Below, in pieces: positions 26,619 through 35,169 of a stretch of 64,000 nucleotides of DNA. The stretch is taken from assembly GCF_005887635.2 (NCBI RefSeq), contig NZ_CP040818.1, positions 62,001 to 126,000 on the forward strand, written 5' to 3'. The DNA is from Paroceanicella profunda (GTDB taxonomy: Bacteria > Pseudomonadota > Alphaproteobacteria > Rhodobacterales > Rhodobacteraceae). The translations under genes and the position numbers were made by a program. Within the stretch, counting starts at the first letter, position 1; every line of letters starts with the position of its first letter. The notes under the pieces were generated by a model. That model saw only the letters and a program-made list of their open reading frames with translations. It did no database searches and was not told the origin of the DNA.

Positions 26619-26924
26619 CTATCGTACGGACGATGCCCATACCTGAAAATCCTTAAAAAGGCGCCGAATACCTTCGCTGGAAATTACCCAGTCAGCCTTT
26701 GAATCTTTGAACCAAAGATCTTCAAGGTCGGCATGCTCGTCGGACAGCAGTCCCTCGAAGTATGCATTCAATTCGCGCACCGCCTCGTCGCCATACCCTT
26801 GGCGGAAACTCTCGTAGATATCATGGCGTGCCGTGGGAGCTTCAGACCCCCAGTTCGGATAGACGAGGTGCAAATCCTGGTGGAACTGCGAAGTGAAATC
26901 ATAAAAGGCCTTTGGAGGTTTCAC
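26619..26924 (-). CDS. CdiI-like immunity protein for the MuF toxin
   Basis: 101 residues, acidic. It fits the CdiI_2-type contact-inhibition immunity pattern: FYDFTSQFHQDLHLVYPNWG (phenylalanine, FHQD), then YGDEAVRELNAYFEGLL and IRRLFKDFQVWASS. The GTG start at 26924 lies one base after the toxin stop, with GAGGAAC as ribosome site inside the toxin end, so toxin and immunity are translationally coupled. Lower GC and opposite strand mark the pair as cargo. Role: to keep the toxin domain inactive in the host. Confidence 0.72.
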   Translation of the reverse strand: MKPPKAFYDFTSQFHQDLHLVYPNWGSEAPTARHDIYESFRQGYGDEAVRELNAYFEGLLSDEHADLEDLWFKDSKADWVISSEGIRRLFKDFQVWASSVR

Positions 26925-26925
26925 G

Positions 26926-27984
26926 TCAGTCGTTCCTCGGATAAGAAGTGATGATGATGAAGCCGTTCGGCATGTCCGGTGCGTGCTGAATAACTGTAGC
27001 GACGCCGAATGTCTGCCGAATTACAACAGGCGCTGACTCTCTCGGCCCGGTCCGGAACGCCTCGATCCCTGTCACGGACGCAAATTCACTGGTTATGAAT
27101 GCCTCCGACCTTTGTCCGGTCGCTACCTGATTAACGATCTCTGCGTTTTGGGACAGATTCGAATTGGTCAGGCTTTGAGCGGCTTGAAGCGAAGAGAACG
27201 ATCCGTGGCGTTTACGAAAGGTGCTGAACAGCCAGCTTTGAAACTGGTCGACGCTCACTGCTCGCAGCAGGAATTCTTCGCTCTTCCCGACATGCAATGC
27301 GATGGTGTGTCCGCCTGCAGCCTCGTGTTCTGCGAGATCCTGCAGGGGGTAGCCGCCTTCAGTGGGGAAATAGTCAACAAGCGTGACGTCACTCGGTGCA
27401 CCGAGGCTGACGGGTTCCGCATAGCACCGACAGTTGTGTGCCTGCCCCGGGTGGCCGCCTGCGGGCGGCTCGTCCCAACGAAACACCTGATCGTCGTAGT
27501 CTGCGTGGCTGTCGCGCACCTTCGCGTCGTCTTGGGAGCGCCAGATGTACAGCTCGATCCCCAAATCCTGCTGCCGAAGCTGGTTGACGAGCCCCGCGAA
27601 GGCCCGAATCAGGCGTTCTTCCATCGCTTCTCGCAACGGGCGCAGGCGCTGCGGGAGGGTTTCGTATGCCTCGAAGATGGCCGTCAAGCGCGCATCCCAC
27701 TGGCGCAGCGCCTCTTCCTTGGCGTCCGAAACATCACGCAGGTCGGCTTCGGTCACCCAAGGAACTGTGTCTGGGGGCGTCAGCGCATTCAGCAGCATCC
27801 GGGTATTGTCGGCGATCACGCTGTCAAGTTGGTCGGTGAAGTCGTCCCGCAGGTCGGCATAGCCGGGGAACGCGGACTTAATCGAAATGCCCGCACGGTA
27901 ACCGAACACGGTCCCGTTCCGCCGTTCCAACACGTACTGGCCGCTGCCGCCGCGGCGGAGAAATTCCCTTAGATTGTGCTGCAT
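26926..27984 (-). CDS. MuF-type head morphogenesis protein fused to CdiA-CT RNase A-like toxin
   Basis: 352 residues in two parts. Residues ~40-195 are a SPP1 gp7/Mu gpF minor head domain (LYIWRSQDDAKVRDSHADYD, WDEPPAGGHPGQAHNCRCYA). Residues ~214-352 match the bacterial CdiA-CT RNase A-like toxin domain: LAEHEAAGGHTIALHVGK (His220, Glu221, His226, His231), with a variable end. This is the layout of MuF polymorphic toxins, in which a capsid-delivered protein carries a toxin. Unusually, it runs against the late operon and sits between neck and tail genes. RNase activity is inferred from the family. Confidence 0.8.
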   Translation of the reverse strand: MQHNLREFLRRGGSGQYVLERRNGTVFGYRAGISIKSAFPGYADLRDDFTDQLDSVIADNTRMLLNALTPPDTVPWVTEADLRDVSDAKEEALRQWDARLTAIFEAYETLPQRLRPLREAMEERLIRAFAGLVNQLRQQDLGIELYIWRSQDDAKVRDSHADYDDQVFRWDEPPAGGHPGQAHNCRCYAEPVSLGAPSDVTLVDYFPTEGGYPLQDLAEHEAAGGHTIALHVGKSEEFLLRAVSVDQFQSWLFSTFRKRHGSFSSLQAAQSLTNSNLSQNAEIVNQVATGQRSEAFITSEFASVTGIEAFRTGPRESAPVVIRQTFGVATVIQHAPDMPNGFIIITSYPRND

Positions 27985-28100
27985 GGAACCTCCCGACGAA
28001 CCGCGGGATGCAAGTTATCAGCAATTGGTTAATGAGCATTCTATCGACCGTTCGCTGCCTCCATTGCGGCATTGTGCAAAAAACCAACGGGGCCACCTCC

Positions 28101-29327
28101 ATGCCCACCCCCCGCGAAACCATCCTCGCCGCGCTGCACGTGCGGCTCTCGGCGCTGCCCGCCACAGCCCTGCGCGGTGATGTATTGCCCGAGCGCGTGC
28201 CGGCCGCTGGACTCTTGATCCTGCGCGATGGCGAGCCGGGGGATCCCGAGGTCACTCTTTCGCCCCTGCGCTACCACTACCAGCACCGGGCCGAGATCGA
28301 GGCGGTTGTGCAGGGCGCCACGCGTGACGCCGCCTTCGACACCCTCTGCGCCAGCATCGGCGCGGCGATTGCCGACGACCGCACGCTGGGAGGCTTCTGC
28401 GACTGGGTCGAGGCGGAAGCACCGCGCCCGGTCGATCTGGCCGTGGAGGGCGCCGCCAGCCTGAAGGCGGCGGTGATCCCGGTCATCCTGCACTATTCCA
28501 CGGCCGACCCTTTGGCCTGCCCCCCCAGACGACAGGAGACTACGATGGCACGAGCCCATGGGGCGCGGGCGCAGATGGCGCTTGCGTTCGAGACCGTCTA
28601 TGGCACTGCGCCCGCCTCGGGCTACCGGACGGTGCCCTTCGCCAGCACCACGCTCGGCTCTGAACAGCCTCTGATCGCCTCGGAACTGCTCGGCCAGGGG
28701 CGCGACCCGCTGGCCCCGATCAAGGACGCGGTCACGGCCGACGGCGATGTCGTGGTGCCGATCGACGTCGAGAACTTCGGCCTCTGGCTGAAGGCGGCCT
28801 TCGGTCAGCCAACGACCACCGGCACGACGCCCAAGACCCACACCTTCCAGTCGGGGAACTGGACGCTGCCAAGCATGGCCATTGAGACGGCCATGCCCGA
28901 GGTGCCGCGCTATGCCATGTACACCGGTTGCGTCTGCGACCAGCTGTCGTGGCAGATGGCGCGGTCGGGGCTTCTGACCGCTACGGCACGGCTGGTGGCG
29001 CAAGGCGAAAGCGTCGCGGCGGCCACGGCCGCAGGCACGCCCACCTCGCTGGCGCTGCAGCGGTTCGGGCATTTCAACGGGGCGATCACCCGGAATGGCT
29101 CGCCGCTCGGCAACGTCATCTCGGCCGAGGTGACCTACTCCAACGGCCTCGACCGGATCGAGACCATCCGCTCGGACGGGCGCATCGAGGGCGCCGACCC
29201 CGGGATGGCCGCCCTGACTGGCCGGGTCGAGGTGCGCTTCGCCGACACTACGCTGATCACGCAGGCCATCGACGGCACGCCCTGTGAACTGGTCTTCGCC
29301 TGGATGTTGGATGTCACTGAGAACTGA
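28101..29327 (+). CDS. Tail terminator-tail tube read-through ORF, 3' end in IS
   Basis: One frame of 408 residues that should be two genes. Residues 1-145 are a tail-terminator-type protein (PTPRETILAALHVRLSALPA to VIPVILHYSTADPLA). The normal stop after DPLA is missing: the frame reads CTGCCCCCC where a TGA one base different would end it. It continues through the next ribosome site into the tail tube protein. The last residues (MLDVTEN) come from the IS end. Confidence 0.65.
   Translation: MPTPRETILAALHVRLSALPATALRGDVLPERVPAAGLLILRDGEPGDPEVTLSPLRYHYQHRAEIEAVVQGATRDAAFDTLCASIGAAIADDRTLGGFCDWVEAEAPRPVDLAVEGAASLKAAVIPVILHYSTADPLACPPRRQETTMARAHGARAQMALAFETVYGTAPASGYRTVPFASTTLGSEQPLIASELLGQGRDPLAPIKDAVTADGDVVVPIDVENFGLWLKAAFGQPTTTGTTPKTHTFQSGNWTLPSMAIETAMPEVPRYAMYTGCVCDQLSWQMARSGLLTATARLVAQGESVAAATAAGTPTSLALQRFGHFNGAITRNGSPLGNVISAEVTYSNGLDRIETIRSDGRIEGADPGMAALTGRVEVRFADTTLITQAIDGTPCELVFAWMLDVTEN
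28545..29304 (+). pseudogene. Major tail tube protein, 3'-truncated by IS21-like element
   Basis: ATG 28545 follows ACAGGAGACTACG, a good ribosome site, so the tail tube can still start on its own. The product has ARAHGARAQMALAFETVYGT, the beta-sandwich stretch PIDVENFGLWLKAAFGQPTT, and DTTLITQAIDGTPCELVFAW, the family's C-terminal strand. It breaks off at the IS boundary before the usual last strands. All further tail genes are missing beyond this point. Confidence 0.7.
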
Positions 29328-29417
29328 CCCAGCAGCGATAGGAAATGTCACTGAGAATTGACCCATGTGGAACCCTCCCCCTGACGAGATTTGTCGGGGG
29401 TCATTGGAGTGATCGAC

Positions 29418-30947
29418 ATGGATTTTTTGAGCGTCATTCGACGGTGGGCACTGCGGGACAAGATGCCCATCCGCGAGATTTCGCGGCGGACTGGACTGTC
29501 CCGAAATACGATCAGGCGTTACCTGCGTGCCGGGATCGTCGAGCCCAAGTTCAAGGCACCATCGAGGCCGAGCAAGCTCGACCCGTACGCGGAGAAGCTG
29601 TCGGGCTGGTTGCTGGCCGAACAGCGCAAATCGCGCAAAGAGCGGCGGACGGCGAAACAGATGCACGCGGATCTGGTTCAGCTGGGGTTCGATGGGTCCT
29701 ACGAGCGGGTCTCAGCCTTTGTCCGAGCCTGGAAATCGGACCGGCAGCGCGCGCAGAACACGACGGATCGCGGGACATTCGTGCCTCTGGTGTTCAAGCC
29801 GGGCGAGGCCTTCCAATTCGATTGGAGCGAAGACTACGCGATCGTCGGGGGTGAACGGACCAAGCTGCAGGTCGCACACATCAAGCTGTCGCACAGCCGC
29901 GTGTTCCTGGTCAGGGCATATTTGCTGCAGACACACGAGATGCTGTTCGACGCGCATTGGCATGCGTTCAGAATCTTCGAAGGCGTGCCGGGCCGCGGGA
30001 TCTACGACAATATGCGCACGGCGGTGGACCGCGTGGGCGTCGGCAAAAAGCGCGATGTAAATGCGCGCTTCATGGCGATGACCAGCCACTACGTGTTCGA
30101 ACCCGACTTTTGCAATCCGGCGGCGGGATGGGAAAAGGGCCAGGTCGAGAAGAACGTCCGCGATGCGCGCAGCAGGATGTGGCAGGTGATGCCCACCTTC
30201 CCTGATCTCGATGCGCTGAACTGCTGGCTGGAAGAACGGTGCAAGGCGCTGTGGGCCGAAACCGCACATGGCGGTTTGCCCGGCAGCATCGCAGACGTCT
30301 GGCAAGCGGAGAAGCCCTCGCTGATGCCGTTGCCCACCGCGTTCGACGGTTATGTCGAGCAAAGCAAGCGGGTGTCCCCAACCTGCCTCGTCACGTTTGA
30401 TCGCAATCGCTACTCCGTGCCTGCCAGCTTTGCGAACCGGCCAGTCAGCCTGCACATCTACCCCGAAAGGCTGGTTGTCGTTGCTGAAGGGCATGTCGTC
30501 TGCGAGCACCAGCGCATCATTGAAAGGTCGCATCGGCAACCGGGCCGCGTCATCTATGACTGGCGGCATTACCTGGCCGTGATCCAGCGCAAGCCCGGTG
30601 CGCTGCGTAACGGCGCCCCGTTTGTTGAGATGCCGAGGGGCTTTCGTGAGCTGCAGGATCAGATGCTGCGCAGACCCGGCGGTGATCGGGAGATGGTCGA
30701 CGTCCTGTCGTTGGTATTGCATCACGACGAACAGGCGGTCCTGTGCGCGGTGGACATGGCGTTGAAGGCCGGCGTGCCGACAAAGACCCACGTGCTGAAC
30801 CTATTGCACAGGCTGGTGAACGGCACTTCAGTCGAGTTGCCAGACGTAACGCCGCCTCCGGCCTTGACGCTGAGCAAGGAGCCCGAGGCCAATGTTGCAC
30901 GCTACGATGGGCTGCGCACATCCGGAGGCAAACGCCATGCGTCATGA
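29418..30947 (+). CDS. istA: IstA-type IS21 transposase (right copy)
   Basis: 509 residues from ATG 29418, 8 bases after GGAG; a TTG start at 29391 is possible. It has the same helix-turn-helix and DDE residues as the left copy, with Met instead of Ile after NARFMA. The frame is intact, so the element could be active. The stop overlaps istB by 11 bp. Confidence 0.94.
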   Translation: MDFLSVIRRWALRDKMPIREISRRTGLSRNTIRRYLRAGIVEPKFKAPSRPSKLDPYAEKLSGWLLAEQRKSRKERRTAKQMHADLVQLGFDGSYERVSAFVRAWKSDRQRAQNTTDRGTFVPLVFKPGEAFQFDWSEDYAIVGGERTKLQVAHIKLSHSRVFLVRAYLLQTHEMLFDAHWHAFRIFEGVPGRGIYDNMRTAVDRVGVGKKRDVNARFMAMTSHYVFEPDFCNPAAGWEKGQVEKNVRDARSRMWQVMPTFPDLDALNCWLEERCKALWAETAHGGLPGSIADVWQAEKPSLMPLPTAFDGYVEQSKRVSPTCLVTFDRNRYSVPASFANRPVSLHIYPERLVVVAEGHVVCEHQRIIERSHRQPGRVIYDWRHYLAVIQRKPGALRNGAPFVEMPRGFRELQDQMLRRPGGDREMVDVLSLVLHHDEQAVLCAVDMALKAGVPTKTHVLNLLHRLVNGTSVELPDVTPPPALTLSKEPEANVARYDGLRTSGGKRHAS

Positions 30948-31728
30948 TCCCGCCGGAGCTGCCATCGTCATCATGCTCCGCAGTCTGAAGATGCCAGGCA
31001 TGGCCCAAGCCGTGCATGACCTCATGGAACAGGGCGCGCCTGCGTTCGATGCGGCGATCCCGATCCTGTCCCAGCTGCTGAAGGCTGAAATGGCCGAACG
31101 TGAAGTGCGGTCCATCTTTTATCACATGAAGGCAGCGCGCTTCCCGGCCCACAAGGACCTGTCAGGCTTCGACTTCGCGGCCAGCGAGGTCAACGAGGCC
31201 CTCGTTCGGCAGCTTCATCGATGCGAGTTCCTCGATGCTGCCGAAAACGTGGTCCTGATTGGCGGGCCCGGCACCGGGAAAAGCCATGTGGCGACCGCCC
31301 TCGGAGTCCAGGCGATTGAGCATCACCGCAAACGCGTGCGCTTCTTCTCCACAGTCGAGCTGGTGAACGCGCTGGAACAGGAAAAGGCGCTGGGAAGGGC
31401 CGGGAAAATCGCCGAGGCGTTGGTGAAAACCGAATTGGTGATCCTCGACGAGCTCGGATACCTGCCGTTCAGCGCCTCGGGCGGCGCCTTGCTGTTCCAC
31501 CTCCTCAGCAAACTTTACGAACGCACCAGCGTCGTGATCACCACGAACCTAAGCTTCAGCGAATGGGCCAGCGTCTTCGGTGACGCCAAGATGACCACGG
31601 CGCTCCTCGATCGCCTCACACACCGCTGCCACATCCTGGAAACCGGAAACGACAGTTATCGCTTCAAGGCCAGCTCCGAGACCGCGAAAAAAAAGAGGAA
31701 GGAGACGCCAATGTTGACCCCATCATGA
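30937..31728 (+). CDS. istB: IstB-type ATP-binding helper (right copy)
   Basis: 263 residues, identical to the left copy as far as I can compare. The Walker A GGPGTGKS and Walker [10 protein letters not shown] motifs are present. GGAGGC precedes ATG 30937. With istA it forms the complete two-gene IS21 operon. Confidence 0.93.
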   Translation: MRHDPAGAAIVIMLRSLKMPGMAQAVHDLMEQGAPAFDAAIPILSQLLKAEMAEREVRSIFYHMKAARFPAHKDLSGFDFAASEVNEALVRQLHRCEFLDAAENVVLIGGPGTGKSHVATALGVQAIEHHRKRVRFFSTVELVNALEQEKALGRAGKIAEALVKTELVILDELGYLPFSASGGALLFHLLSKLYERTSVVITTNLSFSEWASVFGDAKMTTALLDRLTHRCHILETGNDSYRFKASSETAKKKRKETPMLTPS

Positions 31729-31784
31729 ACCGACCGACATACTGACAGGCGGGTCAAATCTCGATGACAATGCTGGGTCAGTTC

Positions 31785-32795
31785 TCAGTGACATCCAACA
31801 GCGGCGTCCCAAAGAGCGTCGTCATGCCCCGTCGCCTGATCGAGATCGAAGCCCGCTGCCTCCAGGTTGCGCTGGAGATTGATGCGCAGTTCCTCGAGAT
31901 CACCATTCCCTTCGCAATCGGCGACGAGGCGGTCAATATCGTCGAGGGAGCAATGTCCCTTGGCCAGAATTTCCTCTGCCCAGTTGAAGCAAAGGTCCGG
32001 GTCGATCGACATCCGCGTGCCGGTCTGGACGATTGCTCGTTTGACTGATTGTCGGCCGCGGTTGCGGACCTGCAGGAAGTCACTCTCTGCACCGTGATCG
32101 GCCGTCACCGCAGCGCTGGAGCCGATGCCTTCTCCGGCAATCGGCGCAGGTGAAAGGTCGAGATCCCAATCCCCGTCCTCGTCATCCGAAACCACGGGTG
32201 ACGAACTGACGAGCGCTACGAATGTCCCCGATGTCGTATCGCCCGCGTACTGATCGAAGAATTCCCCTGGTTCTGCCTCAGCTTCGAAAGTCAGCAGGTC
32301 ATCTAGGTCGTCGGTCCTATCGGCTGGCTCCGTCTCCTGAAGCACGGCAAAACGGTGCTCCGGAACTGCATCGGGCCCGGTAACGACAGTCTCGACCTCA
32401 AGTGAGACCTCGCGCTCGCCAACCGTCTCCGCTTCCGTCTCCGGAGACCCCGCAACAAGCGAAGACAGAAGCTGCGCGGCGAGACCGTGACCTTCGGCAA
32501 ATGCCACATTAGCAGGTGTCTGTCGGTCGTGGTTCAGTGCGTCGGGGTCAGCTCCCGACCGAATGAAGAGATCGCAAACGGCAAGATTGCCCATGCGCGC
32601 AGCAAGGTGAAGCGGCGTATCTCCCTTAGGGTCGGCCGCGTGGAGGCGGGAGGATGCCGCAAGATCGGCAAGCCGCTCAAGTTTCCCCTCGGCGATCAGC
32701 CGGATCTCGAAAGGGCCAAGAACATGGCTTTCTATTTCGCTCGTCGCCTGGTCGCGACTGCCGAAGATGCGGGACAGTCTATCCATGATCTTCAT
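31785..32795 (-). pseudogene. Ankyrin-repeat / sigma-like protein, 3'-truncated by IS
   Basis: The retained 331 residues hold two or three ankyrin repeats near residues 55-115 (KGDTPLHLAARMGNLAVCDL, LNHDRQTPANVAFAEG), an acidic low-complexity stretch, and then MSIDPDLCFNWAEEILAKGH with EGNGDLEELRINLQRNLEAA, a segment I associate with sigma-70-like ankyrin proteins. The final residues (AVGCH) come from the IS. Homologues should continue for several hundred residues with sigma-type DNA-binding regions. It overlaps the WYL gene by 17 bp, so the two are one operon. Likely a partner regulator of the lost defence genes. Confidence 0.6.
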
Positions 32796-33639
32796 GAATA
32801 ACCTCCCTGTTGAGAAGTATGATCTGCTGGTCTTGTGGCTTCCTCGCGCCAGGATCAGTGTCGAGTCCGAGGCGCCTCAGCGCGTAGTACAACAGCGCAC
32901 GTCGGACCTTGATCTTCGCCTTGCCGCCGCGCATCCCGTAGTCGAGCGCGATGACCTTTGCCTGAGTTTCCGACAGGGCGGGGTGGGGCCCGACCTCCAG
33001 CGTGACCTCGGAATGCCAGTCGCGATCATCGTCGGCTGACGCTTCGCTCTCACGCGATCCGCGGATCTCCAGCATCCGCGAGAGCAGGAAGTCCTTGAAG
33101 CAGTCATCGGTCAGGCAGAACGCCCTTGTGTGCCAGCGGAACCCGTCGAACGCGATGGCGTGAGGCGCGATCCAGCGCCAGCGCGGCTCGGGGCTGGACA
33201 GGGACTGGTACTTCACCTCGATCGCCTCGGACCGGCGGATGGCACCGACGACCGAGCGAAGTGTCACTGGCTCTACGCCGCGAACTGGCGTCGGGGCGGA
33301 TGCGTAGGGTGGCAGGTCAGGGATCCAGCAATCTTCGCGCTCCAGCACATCGTCGGCAACCAGGCCGAGCTGGGCAAGGTAATGCGCTGCGTCAGGTGGG
33401 CGAAACTTGCAGTCGAAGTCAGTGCCACGGACATAGGTGCGCGCGCTCTTGTCGTAGACCATGTTGTCCGGTGCCAGCGCGATGTAGCGGTTCAGGTCCG
33501 AGGAGGCTTGGTTCACCGAGACGCTGAACTGTTGCATCACATCAATGCGATTGACGTGCCCCTCCCAGAACAAGCGGAACTCGATGAACTCGAGTCGCTG
33601 TTCGACCCCCCAGCGAAGTTCCGCCTTGTCCCTGTCCAC
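32779..33639 (-). CDS. WYL-domain transcriptional regulator, BrxR/CapW type
   Basis: Regulators of this class control phage-defence operons such as BREX and CBASS. The 286-residue protein has an N-terminal winged helix (EQRLEFIEFRLFWEGHVNRI, MQQFSVSVNQASSDLNRYI), a WYL domain (AIEVKYQSLSSPEPRWRWI, PHAIAFDGFRWHTRAFCL) and a C-terminal dimerisation region (DYGMRGGKAKIKVRRALLYY). Its length fits BrxR. I use GTG 33639, 6 bases after GGGAG, rather than the longer frame. Two inverted repeats lie just upstream. It is the first gene of the split operon that once continued to Z1 and DUF4420. Confidence 0.82.
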   Translation of the reverse strand: MDRDKAELRWGVEQRLEFIEFRLFWEGHVNRIDVMQQFSVSVNQASSDLNRYIALAPDNMVYDKSARTYVRGTDFDCKFRPPDAAHYLAQLGLVADDVLEREDCWIPDLPPYASAPTPVRGVEPVTLRSVVGAIRRSEAIEVKYQSLSSPEPRWRWIAPHAIAFDGFRWHTRAFCLTDDCFKDFLLSRMLEIRGSRESEASADDDRDWHSEVTLEVGPHPALSETQAKVIALDYGMRGGKAKIKVRRALLYYALRRLGLDTDPGARKPQDQQIILLNREVIHEDHG

Positions 33640-33662
33640 GTCGCGCTCCCGATCAGCCCTAC

Positions 33663-33696
33663 GCGCACGCGAACTGTGCGCGCCCAATTTCTGGGC
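33663..33696 (-). promoter_or_regulatory. Inverted repeats upstream of the WYL regulator
   Basis: GCGCAC-N7-GTGCGC (33663-33681) and, overlapping its end, GCCCA-ATTTC-TGGGC (33682-33696) lie 24-57 bp before the GTG start. WYL/BrxR dimers bind palindromes in their own promoters, so these are candidate autoregulatory operators. Confidence 0.4.
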
Positions 33697-34146
33697 TGCT
33701 CACACGCTATCGAAGCGGAAAGGTGCCAGCAATCAAAATTGTACCCGCGAAGAACGGAGAGAGTTCGGTATTCGTTACACTCCCTCCACCAACTGTTCCT
33801 GAAATACGTGAGATGCTCGGAAGATTGCTCGGGACCCCCGCCAAAGCACCCGCCGACCGTGAAACCCCTGCTTGCGGCTGGTTGCGAGAACCTGTCCTCC
33901 GTGCCCCGGTTTGAGGGCGAAATACCTCCCCGACGCCGCTTCCTTCCGCCGATGAAAGCCGGGCATCGGGAGCCACTTGCGGTGCCCGGAACCTGCCCCC
34001 GAACCCGGGCGATCCGTTGCGTCGCTGCTTCCCCCTGGTGGACGGAGGGAGGGTGTGTGCACGGACTCCTTGCCAGCGCCCGCCCGGGTGGGGCCCGGTG
34101 GCCGCCTGTGGCGCGCCGGCCGGGCGGAGTTCATCAGGCAGTCGGC
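33697..34146. other. Right edge of the island and spacer
   Basis: About 450 bp. GC is low to about 33830 and then rises to core level, so the island boundary is probably near 33.8 kb. A plus-strand frame at 33723-33914 (63 residues, AIKIVPAKNGESSVFVTLPP) starts in the low-GC part but loses codon quality at the boundary and is probably a remnant or chance. No integrase is present. Confidence 0.4.
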
Positions 34147-34566
34147 TCAGCGCGCCGGGGCGGCACGGGTCGCGTCGATCATGATGCCGACGAGAAGCCG
34201 GATCGCCTCGGTCCAGGCGTTGCGGGCGTCGTCCGTGAAATCCGGGCCCAGATGCCGCTCGAGCGCCCAGATCAGCGCCTCCCCCACCGCCGCGTAATGC
34301 TCCGGCCGGGCGCCGTATCTCACGTGGCGGCGCCCGAGGTCGGCGACCGTGCCACGCAGTCTCTCGAAATTGTCCAGCTCTTCGACGACCGTGGCCAGGG
34401 TATCGGCCAGCTTGAGCCGCTGCAGCGCGAGATTGTTCCGGGACAGGGGGCGAACCTGCGGCGCGGTGGCGAACAGGCGATCGTAGAAGACGGCGGTGAT
34501 GTCGCCGGGCGCCGCCAGCGCGGCGAGCCAGCTCGATTGGATGTCCGCGATCATCTGGGGGGTCAT
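34147..34566 (-). CDS. Single-domain globin
   Basis: 139 residues with the globin fold of bacterial haemoglobins: SWLAALAAPGDITAVFYDRL (helices A-B), ATAPQVRPLSRNN (C-D), ELDNFERLRGTVADLGRRHV (helix E-F region with the proximal-side LGRRH), ALIWALERHLGPDFTDDARN and WTEAIRLLVGIMIDAT. It probably binds oxygen or nitric oxide. ATG 34566 follows GGGAGA. It lies alone at the island's right flank. Confidence 0.8.
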   Translation of the reverse strand: MTPQMIADIQSSWLAALAAPGDITAVFYDRLFATAPQVRPLSRNNLALQRLKLADTLATVVEELDNFERLRGTVADLGRRHVRYGARPEHYAAVGEALIWALERHLGPDFTDDARNAWTEAIRLLVGIMIDATRAAPAR

Positions 34567-35169
34567 CGAGGTCTCCCTGTCTGTCAGGAGGACAGGGGAG
34601 CAGGGAAACGGAAAGAAATCGTCACCCGCCGGGGCGCATGGGTCCGCGGCGGGGGAGGGCGCCGGGGCCACCGCAGCACAGTTCGGGCAGATGATAGGCA
34701 AGCCCGGACCGCTCTCCCCGGCAATGCTGCCACCTCCAGCGCCGATCTCGACCAGACCCGCCCTGGGCACTGCGAACGGCGTGTCGCTGCAGCGCTTGAA
34801 ACGGTACACCCGGTCGACCGCGCAGGCGCGGGTGGCCGGAGCTTCTCCCCATGCGGCGGGCTTTCGCGGTCGTACCGCCCCTGTCGAAGGCAAGCACTCC
34901 CGGCCTCGCCCCGCGCGGCGCGCACGCCGCCAATCGGGCCGGAATGCACCGGCCGCGCCGGGGCCGGTCGCGCGGTGTCGACCGTGCCCTCCCCCGCCGG
35001 CCGGAGGAAGGCCCCGGCGCAGGACCGCTCGACGAAGCCCTCCTCCAGCCGGCCGGGGCAGCGGTTCACCGGCGGGCGGGCACAGGCATTGATCGGGCCG
35101 GTCGAGACGCGCTTGCAGTCCTGAATGTCCCGCAGTGCATCCGGGGAAGTGAGGCCTCTGGCAGCAGGC
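34567..35169. other. Spacer between globin and M20 peptidase
   Basis: About 600 bp without a convincing gene. The globin promoter should lie in the first 100-150 bp, but I can identify no clear boxes. Frames on both strands lack family signal. Confidence 0.4.

Larger units (their letters stand above)
10560..29304 (+). mobile_element. Prophage segment: accessory, methylase, packaging and head genes
   Basis: An 18.7-kb block bracketed exactly by the two inverted IS copies. The order is RuvC-like, DUF6362, ParB-methylase, Dcm, DUF7220, DUF3489, small terminase, GpA terminase, gpW, portal, protease-capsid fusion, DUF2190, head-tail joining, DUF6441, tail terminator, tail tube. This is the normal order for lambda-like Rhodobacterales prophages. 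It ends inside the tail tube gene at the right IS. Integrase, repressor, tape measure, tail tip and lysis genes are absent, so it cannot form a complete virion alone. Confidence 0.88.
29305..31800 (+). mobile_element. IS21-family insertion sequence, right copy
   Basis: 2,496 bp, same terminal repeats as the left copy and in inverted orientation to it. The left end interrupts the tail tube gene; the right end interrupts the ankyrin/sigma-like gene. Flanking bases (CCTGGA on the left, GCGGCG on the right) give no target duplication. The two copies differ by a single noticed base in istA, so one is a recent copy of the other. Confidence 0.93.

Noticed and set aside
8064..31800. Inversion of the prophage between the IS copies
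   Set aside because: The flanking gene fragments do not pair as expected after an inversion, and the phage gene order is normal. There is no evidence that it has occurred in this sequence.
33762..33795. Possible attachment site: TCCCTCCaCCA near 33.78 kb resembles the tRNA-Ser 3' end
   Set aside because: Only about 11 bases match, with a mismatch and a shifted T-loop part. True tRNA attachment repeats are longer and exact. It does lie at the composition boundary, so it is noted but not claimed.
33723..33914. Short plus-strand ORF opposite the WYL promoter
   Set aside because: It starts in low-GC DNA and loses codon quality across the island edge. No family signal.
34567..35169. Plus-strand ORF of about 150 codons between globin and M20 gene
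   Set aside because: Composition typical of unread GC-rich DNA; it overlaps the globin promoter region and has no family match.
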